Shown: positions 41,999 to 49,260, counted from the first letter of the stretch. The stretch is DNA of 64,000 nucleotides from CADEEL01 sp050246475 (GCA_050246475.1 JBFWVZ010000004.1:62001-126000); one strand, 5' to 3'. Notes: generated from the sequence alone by a model not told the origin. Translations and numbers: made by a program.

Positions 41999-43181
41999 TC
42001 AGCCCGAACGCCTGCAGCTTGCGGATGAGCTCATTGTCCGCGTCCGGAAGATCGCCCGGTGAGAACGGCCGCCCGTCGAGCGCGCGCTCGATCGCGGCGC
42101 GCTCGGGCGGCGTGAAATCGACCTCGCCGCCGGGCGCGATGAGCACGAGCTTTTCTTCATCCTCGGCCAGGCGCCACGGCGTGAATGCGCGCGCGACATA
42201 GCGGTCCATCGGCTGCACGCCGCGCGGCGCATCCTTGATCGCGCCGAACGTGTTGGGGGCGCGCGAGCGGATGAAGCTATCGGCCATCAATTCGAACGCG
42301 CCGTCGAGTTTCGTCTCCTTCGCCAGAATTTGCGAAAGCTCGCGCAAAGTCGGCGCCATCGCGGTGCGGTCGAAGTCGGCGTTGGCGTAGCCGGCCGGCA
42401 GCGCGCGGCGGAACGCCAGATTTTTGAGCGCCACTTCGGAGACCGATTCCAGAATGAGATCGGCCCACGTCTTCACGATGAGGCCTACGGTGATGTGCAG
42501 AGAGGAATCCGTCCCCGACGTCGTTGCGTCGTGCATCAGGCCGCGCGGGACGTAGGCGCAATCGCCGGCCTTCAGCACGAATTCCTGCTGGAGATCGCCG
42601 ACGGGATGCTCCTTCGAGCTGAAGCCTTCGCCGCGATAGGGCGCATCGACGGACATATTGTAGAGCCGCCAGCGCTTCTCCCCCTCGATCTGGAGAATGA
42701 AGACGCAATGATTGTCGTAATGCGTGCGGAAGCCCTGCGCCTCAGGCGGCGTCAGATAAATATTGGTCTGCGTGTGCGCGGAGAAAATGTGTTCGATCGC
42801 GCGGCAAAAATCCGCCAACACGGGATCGTGCTGGTGCAATTGCTGCATGATGATGGTCGAGCCGCCCTGGAACTGGCGCGCGATGACGCCGCGATCGATC
42901 AGTCCGCTCTCGGAGATGTACATCTCGCGATCGACCGGATTGATCGCGTTGGCCAGATCGAGCTGGCCTTCGCTTAAATCCGCGCCGGCGATCAGCCGGT
43001 CGATGCCGTCGATCGAAAGCAGATCCGTATAGCGGTTGGGTTCGTCGCGATGGATGATGATGGCTTCGCGCTCATAGATGCGATTGAAGAAATCGGCGCG
43101 ATCGTAGGGCGCAATCATATAGCCGAGCGGATCGTCCGCCCAAGCCGCCCGCGTGCTCACTTTGGTCGCTGAATCAGCCAT
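41982..43181 (-). CDS. JmjC/cupin_4 Fe(II)- and 2-oxoglutarate-dependent oxygenase (ribosomal-oxygenase-like)
   Basis: A 399-residue cupin_4 protein related to YcfD/RoxA and human MINA/NO66, which hydroxylate Arg or His side chains in proteins. The iron triad is readable: H154 and D156 in THYDNHCVFILQIEGEKRW, and H229 in SLHITVGL. The 2-oxoglutarate-side segment GDCAYVPRGLMHDATT lies between them. The C-terminal 150 residues form a helical/winged-helix-like dimer region as in RoxA. It starts 15 bases after the 151-residue Tat repeat protein on the same strand and is probably in its operon, so that Arg-rich repeat protein is the natural candidate substrate (inference). No L16 or L27 gene is near. 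Confidence 0.88.
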   Translation of the reverse strand: MADSATKVSTRAAWADDPLGYMIAPYDRADFFNRIYEREAIIIHRDEPNRYTDLLSIDGIDRLIAGADLSEGQLDLANAINPVDREMYISESGLIDRGVIARQFQGGSTIIMQQLHQHDPVLADFCRAIEHIFSAHTQTNIYLTPPEAQGFRTHYDNHCVFILQIEGEKRWRLYNMSVDAPYRGEGFSSKEHPVGDLQQEFVLKAGDCAYVPRGLMHDATTSGTDSSLHITVGLIVKTWADLILESVSEVALKNLAFRRALPAGYANADFDRTAMAPTLRELSQILAKETKLDGAFELMADSFIRSRAPNTFGAIKDAPRGVQPMDRYVARAFTPWRLAEDEEKLVLIAPGGEVDFTPPERAAIERALDGRPFSPGDLPDADNELIRKLQAFGLIMRAS

Positions 43182-43196
43182 CTCGCACGCCCAATC

Positions 43197-43652
43197 TTAC
43201 TTGCGGCGTTTGGCGCCGCGCCCATTGCCTGCCGGATCGGTCGGGTCGGTGTCGGTGATGCCGCTTTGAGCGCCGCGGCTGCCGCCGCGGCCGTTGCCCG
43301 CGGGATCGGTCGGGTCGGTGTCGGTCAAGCCGCTTTGATCGGCGCGCGAACAATTGCGGCCGTTCCCTGCCGGGTCGGTTGGATCGGTGTCGCTGCAGCC
43401 GGAACGGTCGCCGCGCCCATAGCCCACGCGGTCGGCGCCTTGGCCGCGATCGCTGTCGGTCACGCCGGTGCGGCCATAACCGCCTGGATCGGTCGGGTCG
43501 CGGTCGGATTGGCCGGTGTAGTTTTGCGCACGCGCGTTCGATGCGCCGACGACTGTTGCGAGTGCGCCCGCCGCGGCGGCGCCGCCCGCGACCCGCGCCA
43601 TGAAGGAGCGGCGGTTCAAGCGTTTGGAATTGTTCTCATTGTCGTTCGCCAT
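43197..43652 (-). CDS. Tat-exported Asp/Gly/Arg repeat protein, short form (5 repeats)
   Basis: A 151-residue protein. Residues 1-43 are a Tat signal (R-L-N-R-R-S-F-M-A-R, twin Arg at 14-15, hydrophobic stretch, then NARAQ). The mature part is five units of about 18-24 residues with the core S/T-G-x-T-D-x-D-P-T-D-P-A-G-N-G-R-G. One unit is bracketed by Cys (GCSDTDPTDPAGNGRNC). The tail is basic (GAKRRK). There is no globular domain. D-x-D-x-x-D spacing recalls calcium-binding repeats, while the G-R-G ends could be oxygenase targets. It is paralogous to 43812-44672. A palindrome lies 14 bases before the start codon (43667-43683). Confidence 0.85.
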   Translation of the reverse strand: MANDNENNSKRLNRRSFMARVAGGAAAAGALATVVGASNARAQNYTGQSDRDPTDPGGYGRTGVTDSDRGQGADRVGYGRGDRSGCSDTDPTDPAGNGRNCSRADQSGLTDTDPTDPAGNGRGGSRGAQSGITDTDPTDPAGNGRGAKRRK

Positions 43653-43666
43653 GCGCCGTCTCCGTT

Positions 43667-43683
43667 CTGCGAGTCGCTCGCAA
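43667..43683 (-). promoter_or_regulatory. Fur-like palindrome upstream of the short repeat gene
   Basis: On the minus strand TTGCGA-GCGAC-TCGCAG, a near-perfect 17-bp dyad, 14 bases before the ATG at 43652. It shares the TTGCGA-N5-TCGCA frame with the box at 44696-44712, and both resemble alphaproteobacterial Fur-type boxes. Confidence 0.6.
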
Positions 43684-43811
43684 TACTTCTCTTCCGCGTG
43701 AAATTGTTAGTCCTGGCGCTCACTGCCCGCAATCGAGCCGCCCGCGCGCGCTGCAAAGAAAGACGGCCGGCGCCTTTGGAGCGCCGGCCGCTGGCAAGAA
43801 GCCTTGTTGCG

Positions 43812-44672
43812 TCAGCAGCGACGGCCGCGTCCGACCGGATCGGAGCCGTAGCCCGTGTCGCTGTCCGTGCAAGAGCGCCGCGTGCGCCGCCCGTAGCCGG
43901 CGCGATCGGCGTTGGCGCCGCCGTCGCTGTCGGTGACGCCGGTGCGCCCATGCCCGGCGCGATCATACGGATCGCTGTCGGTGCGGCCGGTGTAGTGCGG
44001 GTTGCCGCGATTGCCGCCTGAGCCGCAACGGCGCCCGCGACCGACCGGATCGGAGCCAGAGCCGACATCGCTATCGGTGCAGCCCGTGCCGCCGCGATTG
44101 CCGCGGCCGTAGCCCGCGCGGTCGGCGCCCGAACCGCTGTCGCGATCGGTGATGCCGGTGCGCCCGTGGCCCGCGCGGTCAGCGTTCGGCCCGCCGTCAC
44201 GGTCCGTGCGGCCGGTGTAATTCGGGTTGCCGCGATTGCCGCCGCGCCCATTGCCCGCTGGATCGGTGGGGTCGCGATCAGTGATGCCGGAGCGGCGCTG
44301 CCCACGCCCATTGCCAGCCGGATCGGTTGGATCGCTGTCGGTGATGCCGGTGCGACCGCCGCAGCGGCGGCCATTGCCGCCCGGATCGGTCGGATCGGAA
44401 TCGCTGCAGCCGGAGCGGCGCGTGCCGCGCCCATAGCCTGCGCGATCCGCGCGCGGGCCGCCGTCGGCGTCGGTGACGCCGGTGCGCCCGTGCCCAGCGG
44501 GATCGGTGGGATCGCTGTCGGAGCGGCCCGTGTAGTTCGGGTTTTGCGCCATCGCGACGCCGCCGGTGATCGCGGCGGCCGCGCCGACCGCGACCGCGCC
44601 GCCCGCAACGCGCGACATGAAAGAACGTCGATTCAAGCGGGATTTTTTGATCTCGTTGTCGTCGTCAGACAT
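43812..44672 (-). CDS. Tat-exported Asp/Gly/Arg repeat protein, long form (11 repeats)
   Basis: A 286-residue protein. Residues 1-43 are a Tat signal (S-R-L-N-R-R-S-F-M-S-R, twin Arg at 15-16, ending VAMAQ). The remaining 243 residues are about eleven repeats. One class reads T-D-S-D-P-T-D-P-A-G-N-G-R-G. A second has D-G-G-x-x-A-D-R-A-G-Y-G-R, and a third has C-T-D-S-D-x-G-x-G-S-D-P-V-G-R-G-R-R-C with flanking Cys. NPNYTGR or NPHYTGR restarts the series three times, suggesting a super-repeat of about 3-5 units. It is strongly charged yet has no helix- or strand-forming stretches. It shares its signal and repeat type with 43197-43652. Confidence 0.85.
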   Translation of the reverse strand: MSDDDNEIKKSRLNRRSFMSRVAGGAVAVGAAAAITGGVAMAQNPNYTGRSDSDPTDPAGHGRTGVTDADGGPRADRAGYGRGTRRSGCSDSDPTDPGGNGRRCGGRTGITDSDPTDPAGNGRGQRRSGITDRDPTDPAGNGRGGNRGNPNYTGRTDRDGGPNADRAGHGRTGITDRDSGSGADRAGYGRGNRGGTGCTDSDVGSGSDPVGRGRRCGSGGNRGNPHYTGRTDSDPYDRAGHGRTGVTDSDGGANADRAGYGRRTRRSCTDSDTGYGSDPVGRGRRC

Positions 44673-44695
44673 GGCGCGCTCCCATCCCGTGTCAG

Positions 44696-44712
44696 TTGCG
44701 ACTAAGTCGCAA
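44696..44712 (-). promoter_or_regulatory. Fur-like palindrome upstream of the long repeat gene
   Basis: TTGCGACT-T-AGTCGCAA on the minus strand, a perfect 17-bp palindrome 23 bases before the ATG at 44672. It resembles TTGCGAAT-x-ATTCGCAA Fur boxes of related bacteria. A TTGAGG (-35-like, near 44727-44732) lies upstream, so the box would cover the core promoter. Confidence 0.65.
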
Positions 44713-44860
44713 TAACCATACGTCCCTCAACGGAATTACTATCACGTCATCCCCGATGCGGAAGCGCAAAGTGCGTCATGTTGGCGCTTATCTTTGCGAG
44801 AAATTCTCATGCGCAACAGCGCGTTCGGCGGGCGCGGCGAATCCTGAGAAAAACGCTGTC

Positions 44861-45478
44861 ATGATCGGCTTGTTGCGCGGAACGGTGGCTGCAATCGGCG
44901 AGGATGCGGCCCTCATCGATGTGAACGGCGTGGGCTATGTCGCGCTCGCGGGCGCGCGCACGCTGGCGCGCATGAGCGTGGGCGAAGCGACGACGGTTTA
45001 TGTCGAGACGCATGTCCGCGAAGACTCGATCAAGCTCTTCGGATTTCTAACGGAGGAGGAGCGCGGCTGGTTCACGCATCTTCAGTCCGCGCCCGGCGTC
45101 GGCGCGAAGGTCGCGCTCGCCATCGTCGATGCGCTGGGCGCGACGGAATTGGCCGATGCGATTGCGCTGCAGGACAAGGCCTCCATCTCGCGCGCCAACG
45201 GCGTCGGCCCCAAGCTCGCCGCGCGCATCGTGCAGGAGCTTGCGGGCAAGGCGCCGCCGCGCGGCTTCCTCGCGCACAGCGCCATGCCGCTGCCGCGCGC
45301 CGCGAACGATGCGCCCTCGCAAGCCGGCGTGCGCAGCGAAGCGGTCTCCGCCCTGGTGAATCTCGGCATCGATCAATCGAGCGCCGCGCGCGCCGTCGCA
45401 ACGGCCGCGAAAACCTTCGAAGCGGAGCCGCCGGCGCCGGAACTGATCCGCGCCGCGCTGAAAGAAGTGAGCCGCTAG
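44861..45478 (+). CDS. ruvA: Holliday junction branch-migration protein RuvA
   Basis: A 205-residue protein. It starts MIGLLRGTVAAIGEDAALIDVNGVGYV (OB-fold domain), has two HhH motifs, SAPGVGAKVALAIVDALG and ANGVGPKLAARIVQELAGK, and a C-terminal RuvB-binding domain (AVSALVNLGIDQSSAARAVATA). RuvA holds the four-way junction for the RuvB motor. ATG 44861 is chosen from homology; the longer frame to 44696 passes through the regulatory region of the divergent repeat gene. ruvB is 4.3 kb downstream, so the operon is broken. Confidence 0.95.
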   Translation: MIGLLRGTVAAIGEDAALIDVNGVGYVALAGARTLARMSVGEATTVYVETHVREDSIKLFGFLTEEERGWFTHLQSAPGVGAKVALAIVDALGATELADAIALQDKASISRANGVGPKLAARIVQELAGKAPPRGFLAHSAMPLPRAANDAPSQAGVRSEAVSALVNLGIDQSSAARAVATAAKTFEAEPPAPELIRAALKEVSR

Positions 45479-45482
45479 CCTC

Positions 45483-45503
45483 TTGACCTAGAGCGCGCTC
45501 AAG
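45483..45503 (+). promoter_or_regulatory. MerR-type promoter/operator upstream of the SnoaL-like gene
   Basis: TTGACC (-35) overlaps the dyad CTAGAG-CGCG-CTCAAG, placed in the spacer as in MerR-family promoters with long -35/-10 spacing. An almost identical element lies before the merR-type gene (45965-45985). Confidence 0.7.
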
Positions 45504-45542
45504 GCGGTTTCTGTGGAAGCTGGTTCACAACGGAGACCAGCG

Positions 45543-45968
45543 TTGACCACCGATACCGATAAAACCGAAACCAACCGCAAGATCGTCACCGACATCATGG
45601 CGGGCCTTGCCGAGGGCGATAACACGCGCTTCGCCAAAGCCATGCGCGATGATTTCACCTGGCGCATGATGGCCGTCGTGCCGCACTGGAACCGCGTCTA
45701 CACGGGCCGTGAAGCCGTTGGCGCATTCTTCCAATCGGTCTATGCGCAATACGCGACGCGCCAGAAGACCGTCCCCCATCGCATCATCGCGGACGGAGAC
45801 ACAGTCGCAGTTGAAGCCGAAGGCGGCGTCACCACCGTGCGCGGCGAGCCCTACAACAATCGCTATTGCATGATCTTCGACATGGAGGGCGGCAAAATCC
45901 GCGAAGTCCGCGAATATCTCGACACCGCGCTGTCGGACGCACGTTTCGACGTGGCGGCCATCGCTTGA
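45543..45968 (+). CDS. SnoaL-like (NTF2-fold) protein under MerR control
   Basis: A 141-residue cytosolic protein. It has NRKIVTDIMAGLAEGDNTRFAKAMRDDFTWRMM, HWNRVYTGREAVGAFF and MEGGKIREVREYLDTALSD, a typical SnoaL/limonene-epoxide-hydrolase-like fold. TTG 45543 (MTTDTDKTE) with GGAG 8 bases upstream is preferred to GTG 45513, which would fall at the predicted transcription start. Its stop overlaps the -35 of the MerR gene. The shared operator suggests it is the main target of that regulator. Enzyme activity is unknown. Confidence 0.78.
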   Translation: MTTDTDKTETNRKIVTDIMAGLAEGDNTRFAKAMRDDFTWRMMAVVPHWNRVYTGREAVGAFFQSVYAQYATRQKTVPHRIIADGDTVAVEAEGGVTTVRGEPYNNRYCMIFDMEGGKIREVREYLDTALSDARFDVAAIA

Positions 45969-45985
45969 CCTAGAGTGCGCTCTAG
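45965..45985 (+). promoter_or_regulatory. MerR-type promoter/operator upstream of the merR-like gene
   Basis: TTGACC followed by the perfect dyad CTAGAG-TGCG-CTCTAG, the same element as at 45483-45503, consistent with autoregulation of the MerR-family gene that starts 30 bases later. Confidence 0.72.
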
Positions 45986-46015
45986 GATGTCTCCTTGATC
46001 TCGAAGGAGTCCTCC

Positions 46016-46483
46016 ATGGGTGCGATGGAAGCGGAAGGGGCGCGCGCCACAACGCGTGCGCCCCAGCCGCACTATTATATTGGCGGCTTGGCGAAGCTCA
46101 CCGGCTTCACTGTTCACGCCATCCGTTGGTACGAGGCGCAAGGGCTCATCCCCGGCGTCGAACGCGATCGCGGCGGCCGGCGTGTTTATCTGCAGGGGCA
46201 TGTCGATCATCTGGCGTTCATCGAGCGCTTGCGCCGCACCGGCATGACGATCGCGGAGCTGAAGCGGCTCTCCGATCTGGGGGCGCAGGGCTGGCGCACA
46301 TTGCGTGAGCGCCAAGCGATGCTCGAAGCCCACCGCGCGCACGTCGAGCAGGAGATCGTGGAGTTGCGCCGCTCCTTGAAGCTCATCGACGAGAAGATCG
46401 CCTGGTACGCGGAATGGGAGGCGCGGAAGAAGCGCCCGCCGCCGCTGCCGCCGCAGCGGCGCACAAAACGCGCGAGGCGATGA
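46016..46483 (+). CDS. MerR family transcriptional regulator
   Basis: A 155-residue activator. The winged HTH is YYIGGLAKLTGFTVHAIRWYEAQGLIPGVERDRGGRRVY (here in two blocks), then the MerR helix DHLAFIERLRRTGMTIAELKRLSDLG and a long dimer coiled coil to about residue 130. No Cys is present, so it senses an organic ligand or stress rather than a metal or redox centre. The tail is basic and Pro-rich. An AAGGAG Shine-Dalgarno precedes ATG 46016. Two matching operators show control of itself and the SnoaL-like gene. Confidence 0.9.
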   Translation: MGAMEAEGARATTRAPQPHYYIGGLAKLTGFTVHAIRWYEAQGLIPGVERDRGGRRVYLQGHVDHLAFIERLRRTGMTIAELKRLSDLGAQGWRTLRERQAMLEAHRAHVEQEIVELRRSLKLIDEKIAWYAEWEARKKRPPPLPPQRRTKRARR

Positions 46484-46513
46484 TCGCGGCTGTGCTTCCG
46501 TGTATGGAGGTGC

Positions 46514-47149
46514 ATGGCCAAAGCGAAAAAATCGAAAGCCGCTGCCGCGCCCGCGATCAAGGATCACGGCGCCGAGACGCTCTATGAAGGCGCCGTGACG
46601 GTCGTGCGGCGCACACTCGATGTGCCGCGCCAATCGCGCGCCGAATTGATGCGCATGGAGCGCGACGTCGTGCGCAGGAAGGACGCCGCCGCCGCGCTCG
46701 TCCACGTGACGGACCGCAACGTCATCGTGCTTGCGCGTCTCTTCCGCGCCGCCGTTTTCGATCGCGGCGAGAGCGGCTGGATGACGGAAGTCGTCGCCGG
46801 CAAGGTCGAGCCCGGCGAAACGCCTGAAGAATGCATCCGCCGCGAGATCGAGGAGGAGGTGGGCTATCGCGCCCGCGATCTGACGCCCGTAGCGTCAGGC
46901 TTCGTCTCGCCCGGTTACTCGGCGGAAAAGATCCACGTCTTCTATGCGCCTGTGAAGGCCAAGGATCTCGTCGCGCCCGATGCGCACGGCGTTGACGAAG
47001 CGGAAGACATCGCCCGCGTGGAGTTCACGCCGAAGGAATTCTTCAAAGCGCTGGACAAGGGCGTGGTCCAAGACGCCAAATCGCTGATCGCGGGCTTGTG
47101 GCTGCGCCGTCACCTGCGGCTCGCGAAGAAACGAAAGAACAAGAAATAG
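46514..47149 (+). CDS. NUDIX hydrolase (ADP-sugar pyrophosphatase-like)
   Basis: A 211-residue hydrolase. The Nudix box is GKVEPGETPEECIRREIEEEVGYR with the G-x5-E-x7-R-E-x-x-E-E-x-G spacing intact. Upstream VVRRTLDVPRQSRAELMRMERDVVRRKDAAAALVHV and downstream SGFVSPGYSAEKIHVFYAPV match the ADP-ribose/GDP-mannose (NudK/NudF) branch. GGAGG lies just before ATG 46514. It is followed 11 bases later by the acyl-CoA synthetase gene. Confidence 0.87.
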   Translation: MAKAKKSKAAAAPAIKDHGAETLYEGAVTVVRRTLDVPRQSRAELMRMERDVVRRKDAAAALVHVTDRNVIVLARLFRAAVFDRGESGWMTEVVAGKVEPGETPEECIRREIEEEVGYRARDLTPVASGFVSPGYSAEKIHVFYAPVKAKDLVAPDAHGVDEAEDIARVEFTPKEFFKALDKGVVQDAKSLIAGLWLRRHLRLAKKRKNKK

Positions 47150-47160
47150 GGAACGGACCG

Positions 47161-48699
47161 ATGGGTGAAGTCGTCTCCGGCGCGCGCCGGATGAGCACGG
47201 ATGAGCTGAACGCGCGCGCCGCACGCGCCGCGTCAGGCTTCGAGAAGCTCGGCATCGGCCCCGGCGATCTCGTCGCGCTCTATCTCAGGAACGATCTCGC
47301 CTTCTTCGAAGCGAGCTTCGCGGCAGGCCTCGTCGGCGCCTATCCAACGCCCGCCAATTGGCACGCGACCGTGGAAGAGGCGCGCTACATCTTCGAGAAC
47401 TCAGGCGCCAAGGCCATCGTCATCCACGCCGATCTACTCGCGCCCATCCGCGGCGCGATCCCAAAGGGCGTCGCCGTGCTCGTCGTGCCGACGCCGAAGG
47501 AGATTCAAGACTCTTACGGCATTCCCGCCGAAGCGTGCGCCGTGCCGCCTGGCGAAACCGATTGGAACAGATGGCTCGAAGGCTTCGCGCCCTACGAAGG
47601 GCCCGCGCGCGAGGCGCCGGGCACGATCATCTACACCTCAGGCACCACGGGCCACCCAAAGGGCGTGCGCCGCGCCGCGCCCGACGCAAGCCAGGCGATG
47701 CAGACGCTCGGCAATCTCGTGCTCATCTTCGGCCTCGATCCCTCGCGCGCGAGCGAAGTCGTCACGGTGATGACGGGCCCGATGTATCACTCCGCGCCCA
47801 ACGCCTACGGCCTCGTGTTCGCCCGAGCGGGTGCGACTGTGCGTCTTCAGCCGCGCTTCGACGCCGAGGATTTGTTGCGCCTGATCGAGAAGGAGCGCGT
47901 CACGCACATCCACATGGTGCCGATCATGTTCAACCGGCTTCTGAAGCTGCCGGACGAAGTGCGCGCGAAATACGATCTCTCTTCGCTTCAATTCGTCGTG
48001 CATGCCGCCGCGCCGTGCCCCGCGCCGATCAAACGCGCGATGATCGAATGGTGGGGCCCCGTCATCAACGAATACTACGGCTCGACGGAAACCGGCGGCG
48101 TCACCTTCTGCACGTCCGAGCAATGGCTGGCACACCCCGGGACGGTCGGCGCGCCAATCCCCGGCGCTGACGTGCGCGTGATCGATGCGGAAGGCAAGAC
48201 GCTCCCCGCGCACGAGATCGGCGAAGTCGTCGCGCGCCACGCGGGCGTTGCGGACTTCACCTATCACGGCGATGACGCCAAGCGCCGCGCCGCGGAAAAA
48301 GCGGGGCTCATCGCGCCGGGCGACATCGGCTATTTCGACGCCGACGGCTTCCTCTATCTCTGCGATCGCGCCAAGGACATGATCATCTCCGGCGGCGTGA
48401 ACATCTATCCCGCCGAGATCGAAGCCGAGCTGCACAAGATGCCCGGCGTCGCCGATTGCGCGGTGTTCGGCGTGCCGGACGACGAATACGGCGAAGCCGT
48501 CCACGCATTCGTGCAGCCCGCGGCGGGCGCGTCGCTCAACGAAGGCGACGTGCGCGCTTATCTCCGCGAACGCATCGCGGGCTACAAAGTCCCCAAGCGC
48601 GTGGATTTCGCGACGGACCTTCCGCGCGAAGATTCCGGCAAAATCTTCAAACGCAAACTCCGCGAACCCTTCTGGGAGGGAAGGGCCGCGCGAATTTAG
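47161..48699 (+). CDS. AMP-dependent acyl-CoA synthetase
   Basis: A 512-residue adenylate-forming enzyme. The P-loop-like motif is TIIYTSGTTGHPKGVRR near residue 157. The substrate strand is NEYYGSTETGGVTFC near 300, the hinge region is FLYLCDRAKDMIISGGVNIYP near 400, and the C-terminal catalytic Lys is in PREDSGKIFKRKLREPFW. It activates a carboxylic acid to acyl-AMP and then acyl-CoA; the substrate cannot be read. ATG 47161 with an AGGGAA site is chosen; upstream codons lie in the NUDIX gene. Stops interlock with the convergent GNAT gene (48696-48699). Confidence 0.9.
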   Translation: MGEVVSGARRMSTDELNARAARAASGFEKLGIGPGDLVALYLRNDLAFFEASFAAGLVGAYPTPANWHATVEEARYIFENSGAKAIVIHADLLAPIRGAIPKGVAVLVVPTPKEIQDSYGIPAEACAVPPGETDWNRWLEGFAPYEGPAREAPGTIIYTSGTTGHPKGVRRAAPDASQAMQTLGNLVLIFGLDPSRASEVVTVMTGPMYHSAPNAYGLVFARAGATVRLQPRFDAEDLLRLIEKERVTHIHMVPIMFNRLLKLPDEVRAKYDLSSLQFVVHAAAPCPAPIKRAMIEWWGPVINEYYGSTETGGVTFCTSEQWLAHPGTVGAPIPGADVRVIDAEGKTLPAHEIGEVVARHAGVADFTYHGDDAKRRAAEKAGLIAPGDIGYFDADGFLYLCDRAKDMIISGGVNIYPAEIEAELHKMPGVADCAVFGVPDDEYGEAVHAFVQPAAGASLNEGDVRAYLRERIAGYKVPKRVDFATDLPREDSGKIFKRKLREPFWEGRAARI

Positions 48700-49187
48700 A
48701 GCAGCTTGTAGTAGACGACGCTCGGGATCGCCCCGCCGAAACCGACCTTCTCGTACGCCCGTCGCGCCGGCGCGTGGCTTGCGTCGCCGCCTGTGCTCAC
48801 CCACGCGAAGGCCATCCCGGCGCGCTTCATCTCGCGGAGCGCGTGTTCATAGAGCGCCGCGCCAACGCCGCGCGATGCGGCATCGGGATGGACGGCGTTC
48901 AAGCCAAGCTCGCCGCTCTTCTCCGCGTCGTTGAGATGGATCGAGACGAACCCGATCGCCGCGCCGCCGCGCTCGGCCACGAACACGCGATGCAAAGAAT
49001 CCGCCGCGCAAATCGTGTCCAGCAACGCCGCCTGCTGTTCGTCCGCCTTCGCGAACGCGAGCGGCGCGATCGCCGGTCCTGTCAGATCGCGGAACGATTG
49101 AAAGACAGGCGCGAACGCCGCCGCCCGAATGGCTTGCAGCGCGGGAACGTCCGTGCGCGCGAACGCGCGAATGGAAATGTCAGTCAT
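48696..49187 (-). CDS. GNAT family N-acetyltransferase
   Basis: A 163-residue acetyltransferase. It has ISIRAFARTDVPALQAIRAAAF, VFVAERGGAAIGFVSIHLND, the acetyl-CoA site LNAVHPDAASRGVGAALYEHAL, and a C-terminal FAWVSTGGDASHAPARRAYEKVGFGG. ATG 49187 is used; the longer frame reads through repeat copy 6. The substrate is unknown. Confidence 0.85.
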   Translation of the reverse strand: MTDISIRAFARTDVPALQAIRAAAFAPVFQSFRDLTGPAIAPLAFAKADEQQAALLDTICAADSLHRVFVAERGGAAIGFVSIHLNDAEKSGELGLNAVHPDAASRGVGAALYEHALREMKRAGMAFAWVSTGGDASHAPARRAYEKVGFGGAIPSVVYYKLL

Positions 49188-49202
49188 GGAAGTTTCTCGC
49201 AT

Positions 49203-49241
49203 CCCCCTCCCCGCGAGGGGAGGGGGCAGGGGGTGGGGAGA
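49203..49241. repeat. GC-rich palindromic repeat, copy 6
   Basis: CCCCCTCCCC-GCGA-GGGGAGGGGG followed by CAGGGGGTGGGGAGA, the same design as copies 1-5 but with a GCGA loop. It is single, 15 bases upstream of the GNAT start on its non-coding side. Confidence 0.72.
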
Positions 49242-49260
49242 AACGGCCTCGATCGCTCGA

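Noticed and set aside
43197..44540. Regularly spaced GGATCGGT-like repeats suggesting a CRISPR array or minisatellite.
   Set aside because: The repeats stay in one reading frame, start with Tat signals and encode the D-P-T-D-P-A-G-N-G unit; spacing and units vary as in coding repeats and there are no unique spacers.
44696..44860. Upstream extension of RuvA by 55 codons.
   Set aside because: RuvA homology begins at MIGLLRG (44861); the upstream codons contain the palindromic operator of the divergent repeat gene.
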